Notes under the pieces: model-generated
Seen by the model: the letters and a program-made list of their open reading frames with translations, nothing else
The model's database searches: none
Told to the model about the DNA's origin: nothing
Made by a program: the position numbers and the translations under genes
Shown: in pieces, positions 18,815-27,921 of the stretch
How positions within the stretch are numbered: the first letter of the stretch is position 1
Layout of the letters: the number at the start of each line of letters is the position of its first letter
Assembly: GCA_946481695.1 (NCBI GenBank)
Contig: CAMLON010000006.1
Location: 3,481-67,480 of the forward strand
Length of the DNA: 64,000 nt
Direction of reading: 5' to 3'
Origin: an uncultured Bartonella sp.
GTDB taxonomy: Bacteria; Pseudomonadota; Alphaproteobacteria; Rhizobiales; Rhizobiaceae

Positions 18815-19850
18815 CGGATTCGCCAAACAGGTTCGTTTGCATTTGATCCATGGACTTCGGAGGATTTAACCCCATATGCGTCCACGCTTTTGCAGTCATT
18901 ATTCTTCCCCTTGGAGTTCTTTGTATGAATCCTTGCTGGATAAGATAGGGTTCGATAATATCTTCAATTGCGTCACGAGGCTCGGATAAGCCGGCTGCAA
19001 TTGTTTCGATGCCGACCGGTCCACCGCCAAAATTTTCAGCAATCATTCCAAGATAGCGCCGGTCGAGCTGGTCAAGACCGAGCTGGTCGACTTCCAGACG
19101 CAACAAAGCCTCGTTGGCAATGTCTCTGTCTATTGTTTGTGCTCCGGCGACAGAGGCAAAATCCCTGACCCGACGCAAAAGACGGCCGGCAATACGCGGT
19201 GTGCCACGCGCACGGCGTGCAATTTCTCTTGCGCCATCCTCGGCAATCGGCATTTGCAAAATATGGGCATTGCGTTTGACAATGTGTTCAAGCTCGTCAA
19301 CAGTATAAAAATTGAGCCTGATCGGAATACCGAAACGATCACGCAAGGGGGTTGTCAGCAAGCCAAGTCTCGTCGTTGCTGCAACAAGGGTAAATTTTGA
19401 AAGATCAATTTTGACGGAACGTGCGGCAGGCCCTTCACCAATAATAAGATCAAGCTGGAAATCTTCCATGGCAGGATAGAGGATTTCTTCAACGGCGGGG
19501 CTCAAACGATGAATTTCATCTATGAAAAGAACGTCGCGTTCCTCCAGATTTGTCAAAAGCGCGGCAAGGTCGCCAGCCTTGGCGATCACCGGACCGGATG
19601 TCGAATGGAAATTGACACCAAGTTCTTTTGCCATAATTTGCGCAAGCGTTGTCTTTCCAAGGCCGGGAGGGCCGACGAACAAAACATGATCCAAAGCTTC
19701 ATTACGGCTTTTGGCAGCTTCAATAAAGACTTTCAGATTTGCCCGCGCAACTTCCTGACCGACAAAATCATCAAGACATTGGGGACGTAAAGAAATGTCT
19801 CCATCTTCATCGCGTTTATCGGCTGAAATCAGGCGTTTGTTGTTTTCCAT
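18807..19850 (-). CDS. ruvB: Holliday junction branch-migration helicase RuvB
   Basis: A 347-residue AAA+ motor driving branch migration with Ruv[14 protein letters not shown] starts the ATPase domain; Walker [10 protein letters not shown] is at residues 60-68, followed by [21 protein letters not shown] (Walker B) and sensor segment [20 protein letters not shown]. The winged-helix C-terminus includes [22 protein letters not shown] and RTPRGRIMT. It sits 9 bp after ruvA and overlaps ybgC, indicating a ruvC-ruvA-ruvB-ybgC operon. Confidence 0.97.
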   Translation of the reverse strand: MENNKRLISADKRDEDGDISLRPQCLDDFVGQEVARANLKVFIEAAKSRNEALDHVLFVGPPGLGKTTLAQIMAKELGVNFHSTSGPVIAKAGDLAALLTNLEERDVLFIDEIHRLSPAVEEILYPAMEDFQLDLIIGEGPAARSVKIDLSKFTLVAATTRLGLLTTPLRDRFGIPIRLNFYTVDELEHIVKRNAHILQMPIAEDGAREIARRARGTPRIAGRLLRRVRDFASVAGAQTIDRDIANEALLRLEVDQLGLDQLDRRYLGMIAENFGGGPVGIETIAAGLSEPRDAIEDIIEPYLIQQGFIQRTPRGRIMTAKAWTHMGLNPPKSMDQMQTNLFGESDD

Positions 19851-19859
19851 TCTGCGAGC

Positions 19860-20474
19860 TTACCTTGAAAGTTCCTTTAAACCAAGCTTTATCAGCTTGG
19901 CGGAATCAGCATCATTACCCGCCTGACGCAATGCACTTTGAACGACATTGGCAGCCTGATCGCGCGAATAGCCAAGATTTTCCAATGCAGAAACCGCATC
20001 CAGAATTGCTTGTGAAGAATTTCCCTCTCCAATTTCCTGCTTCAAGGTTATATTCTTGTTACTGCCGGTAAATTCGGGAATTTTGTTTTTCAGTTCTGTG
20101 ACTATACGTTCTGCCACTTTTTTGCCGACACCCGGAGCACGGCAGATCATGGCAATATCTTTCAAAGCAATTGCATTGGCAATTTCTGAAGTTGACAATG
20201 TTCCGACAAGAGCAAGGGCTACCTTCGCGCCCACTCCCTGAACTGTTTGCAACAGCGCAAACCATTGTTTTTCCGCTTTTGTTGCAAAGCCGAAAAGTTT
20301 GATGGCGTCTTCGCGTACCTGCGTTTCGATAAAGAGGGTTACAGCTTCGCCAATGCCTGTCAGGCTTCCAAGAAGGCGTGGGCTTGCAAACACGATATAA
20401 CCGACGCCATGAACATCAACGATCAGGTGATCTCCATTGATTTCGTCAATAATACCCTTCAATTTTCCAATCAT
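19860..20474 (-). CDS. ruvA: Holliday junction DNA-binding protein RuvA
   Basis: A 204-residue protein that tetramerises on four-way junctions and recruits Ruv[27 protein letters not shown] is the usual N-terminal OB-fold start. The two helix-hairpin-helix motifs are seen in [18 protein letters not shown] and [15 protein letters not shown], and the C-terminal RuvB-binding helices include [12 protein letters not shown]. The start overlaps the ruvC stop by 4 nt. Confidence 0.96.
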   Translation of the reverse strand: MIGKLKGIIDEINGDHLIVDVHGVGYIVFASPRLLGSLTGIGEAVTLFIETQVREDAIKLFGFATKAEKQWFALLQTVQGVGAKVALALVGTLSTSEIANAIALKDIAMICRAPGVGKKVAERIVTELKNKIPEFTGSNKNITLKQEIGEGNSSQAILDAVSALENLGYSRDQAANVVQSALRQAGNDADSAKLIKLGLKELSR

Positions 20475-20980
20475 GCCAAAGCCTTCAAGCGTTTTTCAAG
20501 ACTGTTACGGTTATGGGCATGACATATGGCAATTGCCAAAGCATCGGCCGCGTCACTTGAATCGAAATTGGCTCGCGGCATCAGGACTTTCACCATCATA
20601 TGAATTTGTTGTTTTTCACCATGTCCAACGCCGATAACCGCCTTCTTGATCGAATTCGGCGCATATTCGGCAACCGGCAAGCCGGCTTGAGCCGGTGCCA
20701 ACAAGGCAATGCCGCGCGCTTGTCCAAGTTTTAGTGTGGCTGTTGCATCCTTATTCACAAAAGTCTGCTCGACGGCAGCTTCTAGTGGCATATAATGATG
20801 AATAATTTCCGTTAAACCATCATAAAGCGTCGATAATCTCGAAGCCAAACTCAACTGGTCATCCGATCTGATGGTACCGGAAGTTACAAATTTCAGATTA
20901 TTTCCCAGTGTTTCAATGACACCATAGCCTGTACGTCTCAAACCGGGATCAATACCTATAATACGAATCGCTTCACCCAT
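20471..20980 (-). CDS. ruvC: Holliday junction resolvase RuvC
   Basis: A 169-residue endonuclease that cuts Holliday junctions symmetrically. The first catalytic aspartate is in [16 protein letters not shown], the glutamate in [24 protein letters not shown], and the final acidic pair in [15 protein letters not shown]. An open frame extends 51 nt further upstream, but the protein from the ATG at 20978-20980 matches the family start. It is the first gene of the ruvCAB-ybgC operon and follows DUF1465 with a 75-bp gap. Confidence 0.95.
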   Translation of the reverse strand: MGEAIRIIGIDPGLRRTGYGVIETLGNNLKFVTSGTIRSDDQLSLASRLSTLYDGLTEIIHHYMPLEAAVEQTFVNKDATATLKLGQARGIALLAPAQAGLPVAEYAPNSIKKAVIGVGHGEKQQIHMMVKVLMPRANFDSSDAADALAIAICHAHNRNSLEKRLKALA

Positions 20981-21055
20981 ACTTCGCAATATAAAAGTTT
21001 CGACCCGATTTTTATAGTTGATTGTGAACAAAAAGGAAACAGAATGAACAGCGGG

Positions 21056-21574
21056 TTAATTATGCTGAAAAACGGCTTTCAGCATTTCGATTTGCTTGTT
21101 AACGGGATTGTCATCGCCGTTTTCACTGGTCAAAGCGCTTTCGACATCATGATCCATATGGCGTACGCGTTCTTCTATACGCAACGATAGCTCGACAAGT
21201 TGTTTGAATTCGTCCGGCAATTCCTGCCAATGTTCGTTTTCGCCAATAAGAGAGGGCGTGTTAAGGCTGACTTTGGCTTTTTCCTGAGCTATTTGATCTT
21301 TCGACATTTCTTTTTCGCGTGCCGCACGAAACAACAACAGCCACGAAGCCACCTGCATCAGCCGCGTGCTCATACGCATAGCTTCGGCAGCATAAAGTGA
21401 AGAGGCTTCTCCGGAAAGGTTCCGCGAGGCGACTTTTCCGTCACCGTCAATATAGGAAGCAGTTTTTTCAATCAAAGACATTCCCTCGTCGTAAAGACGC
21501 GAAAACGCACTGTCGAACGCTCCGTGCTCGAACATGACAATCATGTTGTCATTATGAAAATCCTGCGGATGCAA
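21056..21574 (-). CDS. DUF1465 family protein (RcdA-type)
   Basis: A 172-residue helical protein. DUF1465 signatures are seen in FDSAFSRLYDEGMSLIEKTASYID, YAAEAMRMSTRLMQVASWLLLFRAAREKEMS and LPDEFKQLVELSLRIEERVRHMD. To my knowledge this family includes Caulobacter RcdA, an adaptor that helps deliver the cell-cycle regulator CtrA to ClpXP; that link should be confirmed by profile search. The actual start may be the internal methionine at residue 11 or 14. Same strand as ruvCAB, possibly cotranscribed. Confidence 0.78.
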   Translation of the reverse strand: MHPQDFHNDNMIVMFEHGAFDSAFSRLYDEGMSLIEKTASYIDGDGKVASRNLSGEASSLYAAEAMRMSTRLMQVASWLLLFRAAREKEMSKDQIAQEKAKVSLNTPSLIGENEHWQELPDEFKQLVELSLRIEERVRHMDHDVESALTSENGDDNPVNKQIEMLKAVFQHN

Positions 21575-21891
21575 TCTTCACACTCCAACCCGTTTTCCGA
21601 ATTTATAATGTTTATAAAAGTCAAATAAAGATGGTCTCCCCCAATTGTCCCCATCGTTTTTTGAACCAAAGGGAAATTGCACTTTTTCGACTGTTTTCGC
21701 AACGAATTCCTTAATGCAAGGTTAACGCCCCAAAAGCACACCGATAGCTTTGGCTTTTATCATTTGACAAAGCAATCAATGGGCGGTTTTGCCGATATTT
21801 CCCGAACTTCACCCTGTGAAAGCGCTATCCGGCTCTTTGACAGCACGAATGTCAATTCTGCCAAACAGCTTTTATAAGGCTTGATCCTGTT

Positions 21892-23127
21892 TCAGGCTTT
21901 CTGCCAGCCTTGGTCGGCAATATCGCCTGTTGTGACCTTCTTTGTCTCTAACATTGCCGGAGCAATCGGGCGGTTATAGGTTTTAACACCGGCTTCAAGT
22001 TCTTTTGTGGCGATTTTTACCCATTCAAAATAGTAGGCAACTGCAAATTGGATAACAATGCCGGTCGTCAACAAGAGTGTATCATAATAAAGACCGCCCG
22101 GGTTGACGACCTTCAAAACCTGCCCTGCCATGGCAAGAACTGTGCCCGTCACAAAAACCGCAAGGCTATGTTTTCCCAGAATGGCAAGAGGATGGTTGGC
22201 ATCCACTTTTGCGATCCGGTTTAATGGACGAATTGCAACGATAAGATAGGCAAGAGCCAGAATATGGAAAAGCCGCGGCAGAGAAAGAAAAGTTTTATTG
22301 AAACCGGTAAGTGTCGCGGGAAGCCCCATTGTCGGATTAATCCACCACCAGCCAAGGCGTACCCATAAACAGGAAATGACAAGGTAGGCTAGTGCACTTG
22401 CCAGCAAAAAAGGGTGGCAGGGGAGACGTCCACCCCTTTTGACATAAAGTGTCACCGAAAGGCCGATAACAAATAATAATTGCCATGAAAGCGGGTTCAG
22501 AAACCATACGCCTTTTGTCGGGTAATTATGTGGTGCAATGCCGTAAAATCCGGCAATGATGTAGATTGCAACCGACAAAATAACCAATAATTTGAGTGAT
22601 TTATTGGCAAGATAGAGCATAAAGGGTGTCGCAAGAATCAAAACAAGATAAAGCGACAGGATATTGTTATAACCGAGCTGGTGACCAAGCGTTACAAGCC
22701 CCAGCAATGATTGTGCGGGATCTTTCAGCAAGGTCGGGATATTATTGACATTCAGAAATTCCGGCCGGTGAAAAAATGTAGCAGCACTGACAAAAATGGA
22801 AAGACTGACCAGAGTTGTCAGAATATGGGCGGAATAGAGCGTTGCCGACCGACGCAGAAGCTTTAACGAGATGATAAGGCGATTTTGGCAAAAAAATTTG
22901 CTGCCATAAGCAAGGCCGACCGAAATTCCGGAAATCAGAACAAAGGCTTCGGCAGAATCAGAGAAGCCGAAATGTTTATGGGTGAACCATTCATAGATTG
23001 TACCGGGTACATGGTTTATGAAAATCGTCAACAACGCTAACGCCCGAAAAACATCAATGCGGGTATCCCTTTTGGACGTTGTCACTTGCGTCAAAGAATT
23101 GAAATTTCTGCTGGCCATTTCACTCAT
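21892..23127 (-). CDS. OpgC-family membrane acyltransferase-like protein
   Basis: A 411-residue polytopic membrane protein with about ten hydrophobic segments. It begins TRIDVFRALALLTIFINHVPG and FGFSDSAEAFVLISGISVGLAYG, both typical of the OpgC family. OpgC proteins add succinyl groups to osmoregulated periplasmic glucans in the inner membrane; the substrate here is inferred from family. Start ATG 23125-23127 is preferred over the overlapping TTG. No glucan synthase genes adjoin it. The last 45 residues form a polar tail. Confidence 0.83.
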   Translation of the reverse strand: MSEMASRNFNSLTQVTTSKRDTRIDVFRALALLTIFINHVPGTIYEWFTHKHFGFSDSAEAFVLISGISVGLAYGSKFFCQNRLIISLKLLRRSATLYSAHILTTLVSLSIFVSAATFFHRPEFLNVNNIPTLLKDPAQSLLGLVTLGHQLGYNNILSLYLVLILATPFMLYLANKSLKLLVILSVAIYIIAGFYGIAPHNYPTKGVWFLNPLSWQLLFVIGLSVTLYVKRGGRLPCHPFLLASALAYLVISCLWVRLGWWWINPTMGLPATLTGFNKTFLSLPRLFHILALAYLIVAIRPLNRIAKVDANHPLAILGKHSLAVFVTGTVLAMAGQVLKVVNPGGLYYDTLLLTTGIVIQFAVAYYFEWVKIATKELEAGVKTYNRPIAPAMLETKKVTTGDIADQGWQKA

Positions 23128-23299
23128 CAAAGAAAAATTGTTTCTGCGTCATTATCCGATTTGAAACCAAATTGGAGTCCAAATTAAGAAAAGCACAATC
23201 ACATTTCTTTCCAGAGTGAAATCATTGTAAGAAATGGTTAGGACGAAAATGTTAGATTCGCCCTAATTCGTCCTTTTTATAGACCTAAACGATATTGCC

Positions 23300-23959
23300 A
23301 TGAGTAAAGATACAAATCGCCTATATCCAAGACTTGTGATGACACTTGACACGCGCCGCAATATAAAAGCGGATATTCTCATGGATATTCTCGATCATGG
23401 CGATTTTGCCAGTCTCATTGTTTATGATTCGCAAAATGACGCTACATTTTTGCAGCAACAGGCGGAACTTCTGGTTGATGGAATAGAGGCAAAATCTGTC
23501 GCTTTTCTTGTCGCCAATGACAGCCGGATTGCCGGACGCATTCATGCTGACGGCGTCCATCTTGAAGGCAAGGTTGAAGAACTCCGTGCCCTCCTTGATC
23601 GTCGGCACAATTCGATGATTGTCGGCTTTGGCAATTTGCGCGACAAGCACACGGCCATGACAAGCGGTGAATGTGAGCCTGATTATCTGATGTTCGGCAA
23701 ACTCGGTGCCGATAAAAAACCGGCTCCCCATCCGCGTAACATCGCGCTTTCGTCCTGGTGGGCGGAAGTTATGGAAATTCCGGCTATTGTTCAGGCCGGT
23801 TCCGACATCTCCACTTTTCCCGAAGTTCTTGCGACAAAAGCCGAATTTATTGCAGTGGAAGAAATGGTTTTCGGCCATGACAATCCGCAGCATATTGTAA
23901 GCGAGATTACCCGCCTGATTGAAGAAAGTGGCGGTTTCGACGGGGAGCTTGTCGAATGA
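23300..23959 (+). CDS. Thiamine-phosphate synthase (ThiE-like) family protein
   Basis: A 219-residue TIM-barrel protein resembling ThiE, which couples the thiazole and pyrimidine phosphates to thiamine phosphate. Features seen are RLYPRLVMTLDT at the start, VAFLVANDSRIAGRIHADGVHLEG (where ThiE has NDR...GVHLGQ-type residues), PDYLMFGKLG, and IPAIVQAGSD near the phosphate site. It diverges from canonical ThiE at several positions, so it may be a ThiE-like paralogue instead of the biosynthetic enzyme. It overlaps the downstream Sel1-repeat gene by 4 nt. thiN is the only other thiamine gene in the window. Confidence 0.78.
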   Translation: MSKDTNRLYPRLVMTLDTRRNIKADILMDILDHGDFASLIVYDSQNDATFLQQQAELLVDGIEAKSVAFLVANDSRIAGRIHADGVHLEGKVEELRALLDRRHNSMIVGFGNLRDKHTAMTSGECEPDYLMFGKLGADKKPAPHPRNIALSSWWAEVMEIPAIVQAGSDISTFPEVLATKAEFIAVEEMVFGHDNPQHIVSEITRLIEESGGFDGELVE

Positions 23960-24939
23960 AGTTATTCGCAAGCAAACTGTTGGGCCTCGTTTTATTGGCG
24001 TCTTTGGCCGGTTTCCAATTGGCTGAAGCTCAGGAAGCACGTTCCGATAAAGGAGCCAAACCCGTTTTACCCAAACAGACAGGGGAAGATTATCTGAAAG
24101 CCGGTCAATATGACAAAGCCTATGATAATTATATTGCGGGAAATTATAAGACGGCATTTCTGGAAGCCTTGAAAAGAGGCGAAGAAGGTGATGCCACCGC
24201 TCAAACACTTCTGGGGCGGATGTATATGGAAGGCTATGCCGTTGCAATTGACGGGGCACGGGCAGCCTTATGGTTCGGAAGAGCAGCTAAACAAGGCGAC
24301 CCGCAAGCAGAGTTGCGTTACGGGCTTTTGCTTTTTAACGGTACTTATGTGCCCAAAGACCCGTCAATGGGCGAGGACTATATCAAACGCGCGGTTGATG
24401 CAGGTGTACCGGAAGCCTATTTCTATTACGGACAATTATTGTTGAACAAATCTGAAAGCGATGATGCGCTTGAAACGAGCCTCGGTTATTTTCTGAAAGG
24501 GGCTTCGCTCGGTGATCCCGACTCGGCTTTCGCAGCAAGCCAAATTCTGGCAAGAGGAACACCGAAACGCCCGCGTGATGATAATAATGCACGCAAATTG
24601 CTGGAAGCAGCTTCGGCAAAAGATCACGTTCCTGCGCAAATTACATTGGCCAAATGGATGGTTGAAGGACGCGGTGGTCCGCAAGATTACGAAGGTGCAT
24701 TCAATTTGCTCTTAATGGATGCAAGCAAGATGATTGCACCGGCACAGATCAATCTTGCGAGGCTCTATCGTGATGGTATCGGAACCGAAGGGGATATTGT
24801 AAAAGCGGCAGCTTGGTATATGGTAGCCAAACAGGCTAAAATGGAAGCTCCGGATCTTGAAACTATGTTGGAAGGCATGTCGGATGAGCAATTGGCAACA
24901 GCCCGCCAAAAAGCAGAACAGCTTATGCCAACACTTTAA
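23956..24939 (+). CDS. Exported Sel1-repeat (SEL1-like TPR) protein
   Basis: A 327-residue protein with a signal peptide ending AEAQ (residues about 1-26) and a run of Sel1-like helical repeats: GDATAQTLLGRMYMEGYAV, GDPQAELRYGLLLFNG, GVPEAYFYYGQLLL, GDPDSAFAASQILARG, DHVPAQITLAKWMVEGRG and IAPAQINLARLYRDGIG. These A/G-rich 36-residue repeats mediate protein-protein contacts, so it is probably a periplasmic scaffold. ATGA overlap with the ThiE-like gene indicates an operon. No enzymatic motif. Confidence 0.85.
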   Translation: MKLFASKLLGLVLLASLAGFQLAEAQEARSDKGAKPVLPKQTGEDYLKAGQYDKAYDNYIAGNYKTAFLEALKRGEEGDATAQTLLGRMYMEGYAVAIDGARAALWFGRAAKQGDPQAELRYGLLLFNGTYVPKDPSMGEDYIKRAVDAGVPEAYFYYGQLLLNKSESDDALETSLGYFLKGASLGDPDSAFAASQILARGTPKRPRDDNNARKLLEAASAKDHVPAQITLAKWMVEGRGGPQDYEGAFNLLLMDASKMIAPAQINLARLYRDGIGTEGDIVKAAAWYMVAKQAKMEAPDLETMLEGMSDEQLATARQKAEQLMPTL

Positions 24940-25069
24940 AGTTCAGGCGTGTCCTTAAATTTGAGGCCGCGCCCCTTGCTTAAAGACTATTTTTATGGTC
25001 TTGAACACGTTAATTGAGGGCATATTCTAATGTCCTTATTCCATAATAATCTAATGTCGGATGAAAACT

Positions 25070-25633
25070 ATGAAGATTAATGGCAATGAAATTCGCCCTG
25101 GCAATGTGATTGAACATAATGGCAGCCTTTGGGTTGCAGTCAAATGCAATGCCGTCAAACCGGGTAAAGGCGGTGCCTTCAATCAGGTTGAATTGAAGAA
25201 TCTGCTTGATGGAACAAAATTGAACGAACGTTTCCGCGCTGCTGAAACTGTTGAAAAAGTAAGACTTGAGCAAAAGGACTATACGTTTCTTTACGAGCAG
25301 GGTGATGCACTCGTTTTCATGGATTCAGAAACTTTCGAGCAGCTTGAATTACAGAAAGATTTTGTTGGCGAACGTGCTGCTTTCCTTCAGGATGGCATGA
25401 AGGTCACGGTTGAACTTTATGAAGAAAAGCCGATCGGTATTGATTTGCCCGATCAGGTCACATTGACGATTACCGAAGCGGATCCGGTTGTTAAGGGGCA
25501 GACGGCTGCTTCTTCCTATAAGCCGGCCGTTCTGGAAAATGGCATCCGCATTCTCGTGCCGCCGTTTATTTCGGCAGGCGAGAAAGTGGTTGTGGATACA
25601 AACGAGCTTATTTATCTGCGTCGTGCAGATTAA
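25070..25633 (+). CDS. efp: Translation elongation factor P
   Basis: A 187-residue protein that relieves ribosome stalling at proline runs. The start [18 protein letters not shown], the loop [17 protein letters not shown] with the tip lysine at residue 33, then [14 protein letters not shown] and [16 protein letters not shown] match EF-P. An upstream ATG at 25061 would add three residues; GGATG near 25059 leaves the choice open, but homologous length favours 25070. The EF-P lysine is beta-lysylated by EpmA/EpmB in some bacteria; neither gene is in this window. Confidence 0.95.
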   Translation: MKINGNEIRPGNVIEHNGSLWVAVKCNAVKPGKGGAFNQVELKNLLDGTKLNERFRAAETVEKVRLEQKDYTFLYEQGDALVFMDSETFEQLELQKDFVGERAAFLQDGMKVTVELYEEKPIGIDLPDQVTLTITEADPVVKGQTAASSYKPAVLENGIRILVPPFISAGEKVVVDTNELIYLRRAD

Positions 25634-25644
25634 GGATTGGTTTG

Positions 25645-26436
25645 ATGGCGCGTTCAGCGATAATGAATGTCATGGTACAAGCGGCAATGAAAGCGGGGCG
25701 GTCGCTTGCCCGTGACTATGGTGAGGTACAAAATCTTCAAGTGTCTTTGAAAGGGCCTGCCGATTATGTCAGTCAGGCCGATCGACGCGCAGAAGATATT
25801 GTCCGGACAGAGCTTTTGAAAGCGCGTCCGGATTATTGTTTTCTCATGGAAGAATCGGGCGAGATCAACGGCAGCGACACGCAACATCGTTTTATTGTCG
25901 ACCCGCTTGACGGAACAACCAATTTTCTTCACGGCATACCTTTTTTCGGCGTTTCGATTGCATTGGAGCGTCAGGGACAGATTGTTGCCGGTGTGATTTA
26001 TAATCCCGCAATGGATGAACTCTTCACTGCCGAGCGTGGTGGTGGCGTGTTTCTCAATGACAGACGCATGCGGGTTGCCAATCGCCGCAAGCTTGAAGAT
26101 TGCGTTATCGGAACAGGTATTCCCCATCTTGGTCGTGGTCATCACGGCGAATATCTTGTCGAACTGCGCAATGTGATGGCCGAAGTGGCAGGGATCCGGC
26201 GCATGGGTGCGGCAGCAGTTGATCTTGCTTATGTCGCGGCCGGTCGTCTTGACGGTTTTTGGGAAGATAATCTACAGCCATGGGATATGGCGGCCGGCCT
26301 TTTGATGGTTCGGGAAGCCGGTGGCTTTGTCAGTGATAAAGATGGCGGGCAGAATATCTTCGGGAAAAAGAATATTGTTGCCGGAAACGAGCTTATTCAT
26401 AAAGCACTGATGAAGACGATCAAAAAGCCCATCTAA
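25645..26436 (+). CDS. Inositol monophosphatase family protein (SuhB-like)
   Basis: A 263-residue magnesium-dependent, lithium-sensitive-type phosphatase. The metal-binding motifs are visible: FLMEESGE (Glu near residue 68), VDPLDGTTNFLHGIPFF (residues about 85-101) and DNLQPWDMAAGLLMVREAGG near the C-terminus. AAGGA at 25633-25637 lies 7 nt before the ATG at 25645, so that start is chosen over an adjacent TTG. It follows efp by 11 nt, a likely operon. The substrate could be inositol phosphate or a related sugar phosphate. Confidence 0.92.
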   Translation: MARSAIMNVMVQAAMKAGRSLARDYGEVQNLQVSLKGPADYVSQADRRAEDIVRTELLKARPDYCFLMEESGEINGSDTQHRFIVDPLDGTTNFLHGIPFFGVSIALERQGQIVAGVIYNPAMDELFTAERGGGVFLNDRRMRVANRRKLEDCVIGTGIPHLGRGHHGEYLVELRNVMAEVAGIRRMGAAAVDLAYVAAGRLDGFWEDNLQPWDMAAGLLMVREAGGFVSDKDGGQNIFGKKNIVAGNELIHKALMKTIKKPI

Positions 26437-26471
26437 GGGCTAAGCTTTGTTCAGAAATTTCTATCGAATTC

Positions 26472-26507
26472 CATTCCCGCTTTTTTTAAAGCGGGAATTT
26501 TTTTTAA
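26472..26507 (+). terminator. Rho-independent terminator after the inositol phosphatase gene
   Basis: CATTCCCGCTTT..AAAGCGGGAAT followed by TTTTTTT, 36 nt beyond the stop. It lies between convergent genes and could act on both. Confidence 0.88.
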
Positions 26508-26550
26508 GCTAAAGTGTGCACATATGTGTTTCGTTTGAGTTACGTTCACC

Positions 26551-27873
26551 TCATAAATCACCGCCAGCGGCGGCTTGCTCTTTTTTCAACCGGTAGCGGG
26601 CAACAAGCGAACGGATCGGATCGGGCACAATAAAGCTCGGATGGCTGTTCTCGCGAATGAAGCGGATTTCTTCATTATTATCACCAGAAATAAAATCGGC
26701 CGCATAAAATCCGAGATACGTACCTTTTGCTACGCCAACGCCGTTACAGCCATTCAAAACCATGATGTTTTCGGCAGGTTTATGGAAAACATAATTCTGG
26801 TTGAGAGTAACGGCAATCATTCCGCCCCATGTGAATTCGAACGGAATATGGGAAAGCATAGGAAAACGGTTCTCGAACGAACGCCTGTGGTGGGTCAAGG
26901 CGGAGTCGAGATCATCTTTTGAAGTTGTCAATGTTGGTGCAAAACGCAATATATTACGAATAAAGATGCGGTGGTCGGGTGTATAGCGCACTGTTGTGCC
27001 TGCCGGATGAGCCGAGGTAATGCCCCAAGGTTTTACATTGGAAAAATACTTTTCGACATCGCTAGCATCAAGCGGTTTTGTCAGGCTGGCATAAGTGTAA
27101 ACGGGCGCAAGACGGTGCTTTTCATAGCCGAATTCACTGTTGAAAATATTGCCTGCCTCGAAGATAAATTTTGCCGTAATACGCCCGCGGGCAGTTCTAA
27201 TCACATGCTTAGAACCATAAGTGATTTCTGTAACGGGTGTTTGTTCAAAAAGGCTGACAGAAGGTGGCAAAGCTTTAGCGATACCACGGATAAGTGCGGC
27301 AGGGTTAACAAGAACATTGCCCTTTGTATAAATTGCCCGTTGATAATAGGTAGTTCCCAATCGTTTTGCTAAATCGTCTCCGGCAATATCCTGATAATCA
27401 AACCCGTCATTTTTGAGTTGTTCGGCAAAATGGTCAAGATTGCCGAGGTTATTTGTTTCGCGGGCGGCCATATATTTACCGCTCTCCTGCCAGTCACAGG
27501 AAATAGCATGATGGTCTTTGAAATCACGCAAACGCTTTATGGCAAATTTATTCAATGCATAAAGCCGCCGGTCATGATCGGGGGTTGTTTTGCCGCCATC
27601 CACATTGTGCGGGACATCAATGATAAAACCGGCATTCCGCCCCGAAGTGCCTTCGCCAACTTTAAGTGCATCAATGACGGCAATCTTGGCATCAGGTTGG
27701 CGTTCGCAGAGCCGATGAGCCAAGGAAAGGCCGATAAAGCCCGCTCCGATAATCACAAAATCAAAGTCTTTATTTTCTTCAAAGCTTTTGCCAATTGTTA
27801 TTCCATGATCGGGCGATGTGGCAAACCAACCTGAAACGCCGTCAATTTTGGGCTCCACGCGAATCTGAACCAT
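26551..27873 (-). CDS. FAD-dependent amine/amino-acid oxidoreductase (DAO family)
   Basis: A 440-residue flavoprotein with an unusually long (about 37 residues) lead before the FAD-binding motif DFVIIGAGFIGLSLAHRL. GEGTSGRNAGFI follows, as in the glycine-oxidase/PuuB (OrdL) group, with the terminal FAD block NCV-like LNGCNGVGVAKGTYLGF. Such enzymes oxidise secondary or primary amines or amino acids with release of hydrogen peroxide or electron transfer to a carrier; the substrate is not predictable here. It lies 48 bp after the ABC exporter gene on the same strand, so the two may be cotranscribed. Confidence 0.85.
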   Translation of the reverse strand: MVQIRVEPKIDGVSGWFATSPDHGITIGKSFEENKDFDFVIIGAGFIGLSLAHRLCERQPDAKIAVIDALKVGEGTSGRNAGFIIDVPHNVDGGKTTPDHDRRLYALNKFAIKRLRDFKDHHAISCDWQESGKYMAARETNNLGNLDHFAEQLKNDGFDYQDIAGDDLAKRLGTTYYQRAIYTKGNVLVNPAALIRGIAKALPPSVSLFEQTPVTEITYGSKHVIRTARGRITAKFIFEAGNIFNSEFGYEKHRLAPVYTYASLTKPLDASDVEKYFSNVKPWGITSAHPAGTTVRYTPDHRIFIRNILRFAPTLTTSKDDLDSALTHHRRSFENRFPMLSHIPFEFTWGGMIAVTLNQNYVFHKPAENIMVLNGCNGVGVAKGTYLGFYAADFISGDNNEEIRFIRENSHPSFIVPDPIRSLVARYRLKKEQAAAGGDL

Positions 27874-27921
27874 AGTCTGGCCTGTTTTCTAATTCCTGTA
27901 TGTTCTTTTGCCGTATTGTCT